Origin: Echinococcus granulosus
Taxonomy: Eukaryota > Platyhelminthes > Cestoda > Cyclophyllidea > Taeniidae
Length of the DNA: 61,491 nt
NCBI RefSeq assembly: GCF_000524195.1
Contig: NW_020170531.1
Coordinates: 39,663 to 101,153 of the forward strand
Direction: 5' to 3'
The notes beneath the pieces are model-generated. The model did no database searches. It saw nothing but the letters and a program-made list of their open reading frames with translations, and had not been told where the DNA came from. The translations under genes and the position numbers were made by a program. This document shows positions 12,941-23,309 of this stretch, piece after piece; positions within the stretch are counted from its first letter, which is position 1, and each line of letters opens with the position of its first letter.

Positions 12941-13012
12941 ATGGAAAGGGAAATGACTATGTCCTCATCTAATCAGGGGTTGGTCTCACTTTTCGAGCAT
13001 TATTGCCCATAG
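12941..13012 (+). other. Upstream open reading frame in the CDC25 leader
   Basis: A 23-codon frame begins at an ATG with G at -3 and G at +4 and ends with TAG 13 bp before the CDC25 start. It is in a different frame from CDC25. If it is in the mature leader it could lower CDC25 translation. An acceptor-like CTAATCAG near 12973 could remove its start if the mRNA is trans-spliced there. Confidence 0.4.
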
Positions 13013-13025
13013 CATTGCCTCGCAA

Positions 13026-15671
13026 ATGTCCAGGAAGAATGTGTGTCCTGATCGAAAACACAAACAAATAAGTAAGTTCATGGTTCGTTTAATGATTAAA
13101 ATGTTAGTTGAATACCGATATTCGTCTCAATACATTGATGAAAGTGCGAATCAAGAAGCGCCCTCTCTACAAGCCGTTCTTGAATCACTGGCCTCAACAT
13201 CTTCATTTGTGCCTGCTAATGAGGAATCTGTCAAGGGTCTCCATGACATTGCCAGTACACTATCATCTGGCTACTTTAGCACCAGTAGCCAGTCATTTCA
13301 ACAGACCTCCGAATTGGTACGAATGTTTGTATTTACCTTCATTAGTCTTAGGCTGATTATTTTAGTCAGGATGATACCTGCGGTTACGAAGGCGGCCTGT
13401 CTCGATACTTGCGTCGTACACAGTCAAACATACATGAAGAGTCTTCAGAAAACTATACAACTCTACAAACTTGGGGGGAACAGTCCAGCACATTTCGTCG
13501 AATTCATAGCTCGACAAGATCTTCAAATGCATATCGAGCACTATTTGCCGAACTTCCCACAATCCACGAAAGGCAAAGCTTGATAGCTCGAAATGTTCGC
13601 TTCGCTGAACATTCTCTGCCACATTCGCCTGCGCACAAGAGACCGCGATTTACATCCCCCTCGTCTGGTGTCTTTGACAACCCACCTTCTCAAGCTGCTG
13701 ATGCTAATCTCGATGACACCCTCTCCGTTTCCGACGTCGGGAGTGATGAATCGGCCCTCTCCATAAGTTCTCCCCTCCGACCCCACAAATCTGGTCTCGA
13801 TATTGATCGAAAACAATCCAGTCCTAAGGAATCTCACCGGTCCGAAATCCCACCCACTAAAAGGCATCCCTTTTCTCGGTGTGTATCGGTCCCCTCCAAC
13901 ATTGTTCAGGACCGAGTAAGTCTACGCATTTTTCTACCAATGCTATTCTTATTCATGCACCTATATCGGGCTTGCCTCCATCTTTTATTTCTTCAGCTCA
14001 ATACTTCCACCGATGCCTTATACGATAGACGTAAACCTAGTGTTCTTCCAGTGGTCGAACGCACAGGCGCCGGTGCAACTTTGATTAGTGTGGACACCGT
14101 AGCCCACCTCCTAACCGGCAAATACGCCAAAAGGAATGTTAACTTTCTCATTGTTGACTGTCGCTTCCCCTACGAGTATAATGCAGGTCATATAAAGGAA
14201 GCTGTGAACATTTACACCGTGAGCGACCTGGTGCGAGAGGTCTTCCACCGCATTCCGGCCCGAAGTCTCCTCGAAAATGAGTCCTTTGTCTGCCTGGGTG
14301 ATCAGTTGGATCGGATGCTGGCGAAGGACAACCCCGATGTGCCACTTCCAGTTGTTAGTGATTACGTCCGAAGCGGTTATTCGTCTGATGAAGGTGGAGA
14401 TGAAAGTGAGGATAGCATTCTTGACGACGATCCTTTTGAAGAGAAAAAGGAGGATTCGTTCAGCGGCAATGTCGGTGCTGATTCACCCAAGTCTGTCAAA
14501 GATGAAAGCAGCTTCGCCTCTCTCGATATCAGCGGGGAGGCAGACTCAGAGCCAAGTCATGTTATCATCTTCCATTGCGAGTTTTCATCCCAAAGGGCGC
14601 CTGACATGTACGATTCGTGCTCTGCATACATTGTGTTTACATGCGGTTCAATACCTATAACATTTTTCCTATAGGTTTAAATTCCTGAGAAAACTTGATC
14701 GATCCTTGAATAGCAGTCGGTATCCCTTCTTGTTCTTCCCCGAGCAGTATGTGATGAAGGGTGGATACTCCGAGTTCTATCGGCGTTTTCCAGTAATTTT
14801 GGCGTTTTTTTGTCTTCTTTTTCTCTCAACTGGAGTGTAAGATTAATTTCTGTTGTAGGGTCTATGTGAGCCGTCCGCGTACATGAAAATGTTTCACAGA
14901 AGCCATGGGTCGGACCTGCGCTATTACCGGCGTCTCACGAAGCACGTCTCCACTTCCTGTGATGCCTGCTTTCGCAATCCGAGACTTTTCAGCTTCTCTG
15001 ACCTGAGCTATTCAGAAAACAAGGAGAACGCAGCGCATCTTCTGCGAAAGGTGCGTACGATGTACGCGCACAAAACCTCATCACGTAAGTTTGCCAATTT
15101 CATGTTCTGGAGGATGGGACAGGTTTGGTTGAGTGGGTGTATCTTTTAATTGGTTCATGAATTCCCAAAGGGAGACCGTCTTTGTGTGTGTATACATGTT
15201 GGGTCGTCTCCACAACTGACATTGCCACCTCTTTTTTCAACAGCGCTCAGTTCACGCGCTACTAAAAGACAGAAGTTGGCCTTCGGTGAAAGTACGGCTA
15301 ACATCGACTCAGAAAGTGCTCAATCACCAGAGCGGCAAAGAATCGACTTAGAATCGCCTACCACGTCCTCTCACCAACCCACGGATAGTCCAGACGACAG
15401 TTCTCTTCGGCTTGTTGAAGCTGTGGTTAGAGTGGGCCAGCATGTGATCGATGCCTTCGAGCGTAGCAGAAAGCTAGGTCTAAGGTCAAATACATCATCC
15501 ATTTTACGATCAGCATCAAGGTCATCCGGTTTTGGAAAACAGTCTCGGCAAGGTTCCCTCCTACTGACAGATGGTCCGCCTACTCCGATTCGGCCACGGA
15601 TAATGCCTCTCAGTTTCTCATCAAGTGAAAGTTCTGAGGCCAACTCTCCTGAGCCTTCGTGTAAATCGTGA
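13026..15671 (+). CDS. CDC25: CDC25-type dual-specificity phosphatase (M-phase inducer)
   Basis: It removes inhibitory phosphates from cyclin-dependent kinases and so drives entry into mitosis. Exons are 13026-13071, 13108-13316, 13370-13915, 13997-14607, 14675-14792, 14859-15084 and 15244-15671, giving 2184 nt and 727 aa. The first intron is only 36 bp. The rhodanese-like catalytic domain spans about residues 292-525. It contains LIVDCRFPYEYNAGHIKEAV (318-337), the CX5R active site HCEFSSQR with Cys461 and Arg467, and the conserved KGGYSEF. The long N-terminus is Ser-rich with many Ser-Pro sites, as in the family. Ser258 lies in RCVSVP, a 14-3-3 type motif. A KEN box is at 565-567. An acidic insert of about 85-90 residues splits the catalytic domain. 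The exon 2/3 junction could shift slightly (donor at 13325, acceptor at 13365). The start ATG has A at -3. Family assignment is firm; it is longer than most animal CDC25s. Confidence 0.93.
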
Positions 15672-15855
15672 CGATCTTATTGCCCATTTTAGTCCCACGC
15701 TGGTTGTTTGGCTGTGTTTCAAAGTATCATCCAGCATTTTACTCCTCTCCCCGCACCTTTACCGCCCATTGTAACCACCCGTTTTTACTCCTTGGTGCGA
15801 ATTTGTCTGTGGTTCTTACGTTTCTGGTCACCTGTGCATCCAAATGTATAAATCT

Positions 15856-15861
15856 AATAAA
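15856..15861 (+). terminator. Poly(A) signal of CDC25
   Basis: AATAAA lies 185 bp after the CDC25 stop, in a short T-rich 3' region, and is the first canonical hexamer downstream. Confidence 0.65.
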
Positions 15862-16264
15862 TTACATGGGGCCGTGAAACTTTCTACTAATCATTCCTCT
15901 CTTGGCAAAATCTGGCTGTCAAGAGCTGACAGTTGGTCAGCTGTCTCGATATCGGGGAATCGATTTTTCAAGCCTTTTAATTTGATTAGCGTCAACTGTT
16001 CTCCCGAAGCCTCTCACGCGTCGAGGCGCAGTGCTTTCGTCTGTAGAGCCCCAAAAAATTTTGGCCTATTTTTCGGGGTGATTTGGGTTGATCTATCCCG
16101 CCTATTGCAGCTCTAGATCAGGTTTGGTGGATGGTTTGCTGAGAGGATTTGGTGTATGGTTAGTTTTCTCATTCAAAAACTGTACCTTTAGTAAAAATAC
16201 GGAAATATTAGAGACTATTTGGTATGACTTGGCGAATTTCATCTGTTTCGAGGTCAGGTGCTAG

Positions 16265-16445
16265 TGTTGCTCCCTAAGACTGCTCTGAAGACGAAGGAAG
16301 ACAATACTCAGGCAGAATACATGTAGAGCCTGGTGGCTACTGCCTTGACCCTGAGGTCGGCCAACCCGGTGAAGGTAAAGTGGCGGGGTGTTTATGTGGC
16401 CCCTTTACCGAAACCGGAAGGTAAACAAGTAACCAACGTATTACA
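16265..16445 (-). repeat. 3' LTR of TRIM A
   Basis: 181 bp, starting TGTTGC and ending TATTACA on the plus strand. It aligns with the repeats at 17105-17278, 27527-27706 and 28439-28595 through shared blocks such as CAACGTATT and GAAGGTA. Confidence 0.7.
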
Positions 16446-17104
16446 TAGCTCCCCTCCTCTTTTAAGCGCCGTCCCCGGCATGCCCCTTGGTCAACCTCGG
16501 GCGTCCCCCTCACAACGCAATCGGTGCTCTGGGGAAACACCCACGAGCCATTCGTGTCAATCATCAAATGTCTATCCACTTGAGAAGGGCTCTGACAGCA
16601 ACGTCATTGAAACCTTTTGGTAATTCAATTGGATCTGGGAACTGGACTTGGGGACGGAGAAATATACTGGCCAGCACGCGTGTCCGTTGCTAGTCGTAGG
16701 ACCACTGACCTCAATGCAGAGTCATATAACAAAGGCCTGGGTTTAACAATGCTCTGTTGGAGTGGGGTTTTGCATCTATCCCACCTTGTCATATTGTTCT
16801 CACTTTGAAGCTGCCCAGGCATATCCGTCTGGTTTCATCTAGCTAGTAGAGAAGTAATGGAGGTATGGCGTATTTGTACAATTGGTATCTCCATACAGGA
16901 GTGGTAGACAGTTTCGTAATGAATGGTTCACGACTAGCGTCACCGCAGTTGTTAATAGCCTTCCTGTAGTTGCCGAAAGGCAGACGCTATTTTCAGTCCC
17001 TCTCGTAGGAGTCAGCACCGATTCTCTCATTCTCAGCATATACACTTCCTTCGCCCCACTAAGGCTTATCACTCAGCAGTAGATTCGCTTTCCTCTGCCA
17101 CCAA

Positions 17105-17278
17105 TATAGCGCCCTGAGACATAACACTCGGACAGAATCTGTACTGTCGTTGTATAGCAGGGCTTGGGGCTACTGACAAGGCTGGAATGCCAGCTCAAGC
17201 GGCGAAGGTACAACGGCGGAGCACCAAAGTGGCCCCTTTACCAAACCCGAGAGTTGGACAAACAACCAACTTGTTGCA
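17105..17278 (-). repeat. 5' LTR of TRIM A
   Basis: 174 bp. Compared with copy B's left repeat it lacks about 25 bp after the first CCCTGAG. It ends TTGCA on the plus strand. Confidence 0.7.
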
Positions 17279-19526
17279 TATTACATCGTTTTAGAGGTAT
17301 CACTTTGACACGAGCCATCATATTCACTGGCTTTTGAAGAGAAATCACTAAGACCGGTCAACATTTAATTTTTAAGACCATTCACTGATAGGCACTCAAA
17401 AAAAGAAATTTTGGAGAGTGTTAAACATTCGCGGTTATATCATATTTTACTAATTGAGATACTGGGATTATTTTCAACTTTTTTAATCCTACGAACTCTG
17501 GAATTTGATTTCATTTGTGAATAAAATTGCGGAGGAGAATAATCAGTTTTCGGGTATGATCTCCAGTAGACGCTAAGCGCCTCTCATTACCGGAAGACAT
17601 GAGTTTATCAGATCCACCTAAATAGAGCTGAATCAAGATAATTTCAATAGTTTATGCTGTAAGCATTACTAAAACATCCGTTAACCCTTTTTTTTCGCTG
17701 GGCCAAACAAAACTCGAATGGAAATCAGGCTTTCCAGGATGAATCCTCATAGCGGACCATTCCATATCGCTTGTTGTGACTTGATTTTGTGTCACCTACT
17801 TGTCTGGTACCTGTTCAAAAAGTGGTAAACAGACAGTTATCCATCGTAGCACATTGATATGCCTTAGGCCTGTCCGGATGTACCCGCATCCACTTGACGA
17901 TATACCAACATATGCCTCCTTCCTCCCCTGCCGTGCGGGGCACGTGGCGAGGCGGTATTTGTGCGTCATTGTTCACAGAGTGCTTTGTTCTCGCTTGCAT
18001 CGTGATTCTGTTCCTCTCCCCACTCTCAATCTGAAAAACGCATACCAGCTGGCCCGGCCAGTTACCACTTTTCGGCTGGGAAAGTTGGCAAAGAGGAGGG
18101 AAGGGGATTGGGCATGTACATTTGATTCCACTCTTCATCCGTTGATTAGGCAAATGGATGAAGCCGATTAATGGGGACCGGTGGGACTGCGTTTTGCTAC
18201 CGCTTTTGGCCTCGGTGACATACGGTCGATGTATTTTCTATCTGGCACCTGAATGTAGTTTCTCAGCTTAGTGAGGAACACACTCTTATGTCACTAAGAT
18301 CAATTCAGAAGTTGTAAAAGTATTCTACTTTTCCTGGAAAAGTTTATTAACTTACAATACTTTTGCTATCAGAAGAGTTCAACAATAAAATAAGTGGGAT
18401 TTAAGTGTAGAGAATAAGCTGAATAGCAGTGTAGCCTGATCTTATTTTAACTATTATTGCGGTATTTGTCACCGTTGGTTTATTCATCCGCTCTAAATAG
18501 TTTGACTTTCAATGAATGAAGCAGTTTCACGATACTTAGATCTACTCCCTTTGTTGGATATTCTTTCAATTCCAGTGCATTATAACGCTCATGCTCACCA
18601 CTTTTCAAACTAAAGTTCTCAGTGAATAGGGTTTTAAGGAATTTGTACTCATTTTCAACAGGAATACTTTAATTCTTCAGGATTTTTTGTACTATGACTC
18701 ATGCTTTTAGATTTTTCGATTTAAAATAAATCGCACTTTACGAGGAGCTATGAAGCGGTGCCATGGAAACCACAATGAAGCCTAAATTAAACTGGGAAAT
18801 GTAGCGAAACTACATTCAAACGGAAGAATATTGTTGTAAAGATAAATGCTGACGTTGTAGCTCTTTCAGCCTCTCTTAATCCTCAATCGTGTTGCTTTCA
18901 CTTGATAGCTTTTACAAGAATCATGCCACATTGGGTGGCTGTAGCTTTTTTTCTGCTGCAGCTGATATCTTAACCGTAAATACGTGACTTCTCGAACCAA
19001 AACTACCACCACCCCTGCTCCATTTACTTCTGTAGATGCGTACCTATGAATCCTTCAGTGGTTGTCATTGGTTTGTCACTGCAACACCATTTTTGAATAC
19101 TCTTCATTGCACCTCTTGAGAAGGCAGATGTCTTTATAGCTAAAAAATGAAAAAGAGGCAAGGGGTGGATAAGACATGTACATAATATTGACGGTGCAAA
19201 GAAGGAGGTGAGACTTTCAGAAGATTGGGGGCAGTCTTACTTCAGTATCGGGAAAATAATGTATGAGCAAGAGTGGCGTGAGGCGAGGCGTTTCAGATGA
19301 TCGCTTGACAGCAAGGGCCCCCACTTATCCGTCTAATCATCCATCGCATATCTATCCATCCATTCAGCCATCCACCCACCTATCTCTTGATCTACCTTCC
19401 TTCCTACATCTGTTTATATATGCACGCCTCAAACATTCATTTCTCTACTTTATTTTTACTTATTTCTTTGACCATGCATTTAGTAATGCATCGAAGTATT
19501 CATCCGTCCATCAATTTCCTTACCTC
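17279..19526. other. Region without a gene
   Basis: AT-rich sequence with no exon chain found. A GC-richer patch at 17880-18150 is open on both strands and cannot be assigned. Degenerate CATC/ATCC repeats lie at about 19331-19385. Confidence 0.5.
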
Positions 19527-20538
19527 TTAATCTGCGTTCCGTAACAAGTCCAATCTCATTTGGAGAGGTAATGCCTTTGTTAGGGTATAAATGAGAAGAC
19601 AATCATCACTAACCAGAGGATGGAGTATAACGCAGATGCGATTCCACCAATCGTGAGGTTGGTGATATAGAGGTAGATGTCCGTCCCCAGGGCTTGGGCG
19701 GATGGTTCTGTGATTTGGAGTAGGACGGTAAAATAGCGGCAACAGCCTCGTTAGCGTTCGAGCTGGTGATGTAAAAGAGTATGAGCTCGTAGCATGGAGA
19801 AGGAGTTCAAGTGGAGATGGGTTGACTTTGGTGAAGGAGGATGTTGTGTTATCTTCCAGTTGTGGCTTTGCGAATAGATGCAAATCCAATAAAAATGGAG
19901 TGTGATTCATCTTCATTCACTCATTCATGCCTTCTTACACTGAAGTACCTCCTTATCTGACAAATCTTTTAAAATTACTTCTAACCTTAGCTAATCTGGA
20001 CTTATAACGTATTGTCAATGCCAAGGAAGTCATGACTCACTGACTGAGGAAGTTAGAAATATTTTCAAGTCTTCTAGTATTATAGCCCTTGAATTTTTGT
20101 TGGAAAAGGGAAGAAATATCCCCCCTTACATTAACAGGAATGATACCCATGTCTTTGGTAATGCTATGTCACTAATCCACGTAACTCTTTCAGAGAATGA
20201 CGTTATAAAGGAGGTAAGTTGGCAAGTGGCAGTAGTGGTGGAAGGAAGAGAAATGAGGAGTTGAAGAGGGAAGACAGAGATTTAAGTTATGAAGATGGAT
20301 GGCTGTCAATCGACATTTGTGATGTTAAAGAGGATGGGGCGGTGCCATGCGAGTGAATTGATGGGGTCCATCTATTGCGAAATACAGTCGTTATTACTGG
20401 GGTTGAAGGATTTACAGACTGCAAAAGGAATTTTCTGATGGGCTCGAAATGAGAAGCCTTGTCTGGAAGGGCCAAATAGAAGAGGATTATCATGCTCAAG
20501 TGAACCTGTTCAATATGAAGAGCAGTAAGAAACTTCAC
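19527..20538 (-). other. Possible decayed membrane-protein reading frames
   Basis: On the minus strand, 19560-19760 contains a hydrophobic frame (including DIYLYITNL and SILWLVMIVF) that ends in a stop. A neighbouring frame a few bases away reads ELILFYITS. At 20287-20538 a second frame preceded by an acceptor-like CACTAACAG contains LSMIILFYLALP. The two blocks look weakly related at DNA level and hydrophobicity shifts between frames, as expected for a frameshifted remnant. It could equally be chance; no family is recognised. Confidence 0.2.
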
Positions 20539-21043
20539 CTGTTAGTGCCAAAGATAGCAGTAAATCGGATTTTAAATTTTCCCTTATATTAAATAAAGTA
20601 ACGATATTGCTTCCTTAATCTATTGGGCTTTCTTTAACCGAAATTGAACATTTGCTTGGTAGTAGATCTCCTTCAATAGGGAATTAACTGTAACCATCTA
20701 TAGCCTCGGTAGTCCAACCTCTGTCCCTAACATCTCATATAGTAAACAATGAATTGAAGATAAACAATTTACAAGTAATCTGACTCCGGATGGTGAGAGT
20801 CGACTCTTTTTTAAAAGTGAAGATGTTGCATAGATAAATGCCTTTTTGCCGAGCAAAAGTAGGAGGTACTATATCAAATCTAGCGTTAAAAATAAAAAAG
20901 GATTTCTGTAAATGGTGATTCCGTAGTGGAACTCGTGAGAAAAAACTATCTATATGCATTTGTAAGGCATGGAAGATAAACTAATCATAAGTTTACCATT
21001 TACTGACTCAGTCATCCATTCCCTGGTCCTCCTATCAATCCCG

Positions 21044-21083
21044 TATCCATCCATCCATCCATCCATCCGTCCATTCATTCATT
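21044..21083. repeat. (ATCC)n tetranucleotide repeat
   Basis: A run of ATCC units passing into ATTC units on the plus strand. Similar tracts lie at about 19331-19385, 32170-32305 and 59200-59262. Confidence 0.85.
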
Positions 21084-21408
21084 TACAAATTTTTCCCCCC
21101 AGAAGGTAAAGGAACATTGTTGTTCGGAAGATTTATGGTCAGTGAGTGAATTAATTAATGAGTGTATTTATCAAGTCCCTGTCTCAAGTATTGAATTTAT
21201 TCTTAGGTATTCAAATGCTCAAATTTACATCTTATCGTTAAAAATTCCGGACAGAAGTGGCAGGAGGCTATAAACAAGTCCAGTAGATCATACCTTCAGG
21301 ACAGAAGTGCAAAACACACAGAATAAAGAACCTGCATTACTTTTATTCCCCTAAAAATGCAACATTTATGTATTCACCTTAAACAACCATTTCAAAACTT
21401 CACATTTA

Positions 21409-21696
21409 TTAGAAATGTGTAAAAAATAAGAACGCATTTTGCTTTTTAAGATACGTCATTGCTGAGTGGAGTGACCAACCAAACAAATGCGGGTTGGTGA
21501 TCGGAACATCTGCCTTAATAACCAACGCTTCCATTAAAAGGTATATGGGAACGGACTCATCTCCCTTCTGCTCCCACTTGAGTGCTGAGGTATAAGTGGT
21601 CTTAGCAACTACGGTAAGCATCGCATGTGCGAGACCACATTTACTGATATTTTGGTCGTCCGGTAGGGAAAAAAGAAGGCACTTAAAGACCACCAT
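21409..21696 (-). CDS. Candidate terminal exon, 95 residues, function unknown
   Basis: The minus-strand acceptor CACTCTTGCAG ends at 21697 and is followed by an in-phase frame of 95 codons closing with TAA. An AATAAA (complement of 21404-21409) overlaps the stop, so the 3' UTR would be almost nil. A frame just upstream (about 21720-21870, with GDIYDLKFWDRI) can join in phase through a very short intron. No family is recognised and no 5' exon is secured. Confidence 0.28.
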   Translation of the reverse strand: MVVFKCLLFSLPDDQNISKCGLAHAMLTVVAKTTYTSALKWEQKGDESVPIYLLMEALVIKADVPITNPHLFGWSLHSAMTYLKKQNAFLFFTHF

Positions 21697-22018
21697 CTGC
21701 AAGAGTGGAATGACAAGGTTACCAAAGACCAGACACCAGACACCGCCCACCAAGATGGCGGCCAACGGTGGTGTGCGTGAACGCATGCAACAGGATGAGG
21801 TGACATCCAAATTTTCTTATTGATGCGGTCCCAAAACTTGAGGTCATAGATATCACCTTTTTCCTTTGGAAGAATTCAGTCTGCAGTGGTAGACCTTCTA
21901 GCTTCTTAGCAGTCAAGACGTCAGGTGATTTAACCACCACAGACGACCAGCCCACAATAAGACTCATTCCTGTCGGCTCCTGACATATCTGCACTAAAAT
22001 GGTAAAAACACAGCACAA

Positions 22019-23309
22019 TCATTCTCGAACATTTTCACACTTTGAAAGTTAGCGCACACTAAGTGCCACGACAGCTTAGCGCTCATGACAAGTATGGGAG
22101 GGTTGACTGCTGTATCGAGCAGAAGAATCGTTTTGACAAGGAAGACCAGAAGTTTTTTAGATTACCTCATCATATTTGGTAAAATCTGGATTTACTATTT
22201 CACTCCTTAATCAAGAGGTAAAAACATGCCGATTCACCGTTGATAATAAAGTGGAGCGAACTATCTTGAGATAGTTCAATGCTGAAGCCCCTTCAACTCC
22301 AAGGTAAGTGTATATATGAGGCATGAATCTACTGATCTCATTGATCAGTGTTGGAAGGACATAATATTTTGTTTAATTTCTTAGACAGCTATAAACTAGC
22401 ATTGTATAAAAACTGGATTTTAACTAGTATTTACTGTCTTGAGGACACCGGGAATACCGACCTTGGTTGAAAACGCAACTTCACACACACCTGTGTTCAA
22501 TGGCTATGACCTGGAGTGATTAGATAATTGTAAAAGTAGCCGCGGTAAGATGTAAACCTAATGTTTATACAAATTGGGTGATTTAAAAGTGCAGGCCTTC
22601 TTAAATGTGAAAAGCATAGGTTCCAGGTAGACTAGTTTGCAAAGGGTTGGTCTGACAGCTTGAAGCACCTCCGATCAGTGCCGCCTGTCAGCCTGGCATT
22701 AGGGAATTTCGATACCTTCAAGATTCTAGATCCTTACAACTTGAATTGGTATGCATGCGCAGATTTTGGGGTTTTTCGCCGCAAAATATAAATAGGATGC
22801 AAGCTGATCGAAATGTGATATGTCTTAATAAGAAGGAATTCAAGAAAGCACTCCAGGGATAGCACCTTCATTTCTTAACTGTCCACTCTATTTCACACTC
22901 AAATGTCTTCCTAGGATCAAAAGAGGGAATAACCGTCACTTGAAGAAATAGCACCAAGGGGAGTAGGAAGGACGATGGCGGGACTCAGGCAGTTTCGCTT
23001 TCAAGCTTCCACAGTTTGGCAAACGTACGAGCTCCAGCAGCTTCCGTTAAGTTTAAATTTCACTTTAGGATAAGATAATTCGAAATGGGAGGAAAGTAGT
23101 AGGAGTCGCATGAATGTAAATGATGGCAAACATTTTGTATGACCATAGTAGTTCTAAAGGTCATTGATGCAAGTTGGCCAACAGTGATGAATATGAGGAG
23201 AAAGTGATGCTGCATGAATCGCGCCATTTATGTCAAGCTTTTTGCTCCTAAAACAAAATATTTTGTCTTGTTAGCATATTAGGAAGTTAATTGATTTGAA
23301 TGTATTAAA
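22019..23309. other. Region without a gene
   Basis: No open frame or exon chain was found. It precedes the small plus-strand gene that starts at 23310. Confidence 0.5.

Larger units (their letters stand above)
16265..17278 (-). mobile_element. TRIM-like non-autonomous LTR retroelement, copy A
   Basis: Two diverged direct repeats (16265-16445 and 17105-17278) flank about 660 bp with no conserved frame. On the minus strand the right repeat is the 5' LTR. It is followed by a TGGTGGCAGAGG-type primer-binding site (complement of about 17083-17104). The left repeat is the 3' LTR and is preceded by a polypurine tract, AAAAGAGGAGGGGAG (complement of 16448-16463). The left repeat carries TG...CA ends; the right one has a mutated TA start on the plus strand. 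No target-site duplication is visible, and the right LTR carries a deletion of about 25 bp, so the copy is old. Copy B at 27.5 kb has the same plan. Taeniid tapeworms are known to carry a TRIM family (Ta-TRIM); membership is inferred from structure. Confidence 0.75.

Noticed and set aside
13541..13867. 108-codon minus-strand frame over CDC25 exon 3
   Set aside because: Antisense shadow of a well-supported coding exon.
16333..16808. Short open frames inside TRIM A
   Set aside because: They overlap on both strands, are not preserved in copy B and match no retroelement protein.
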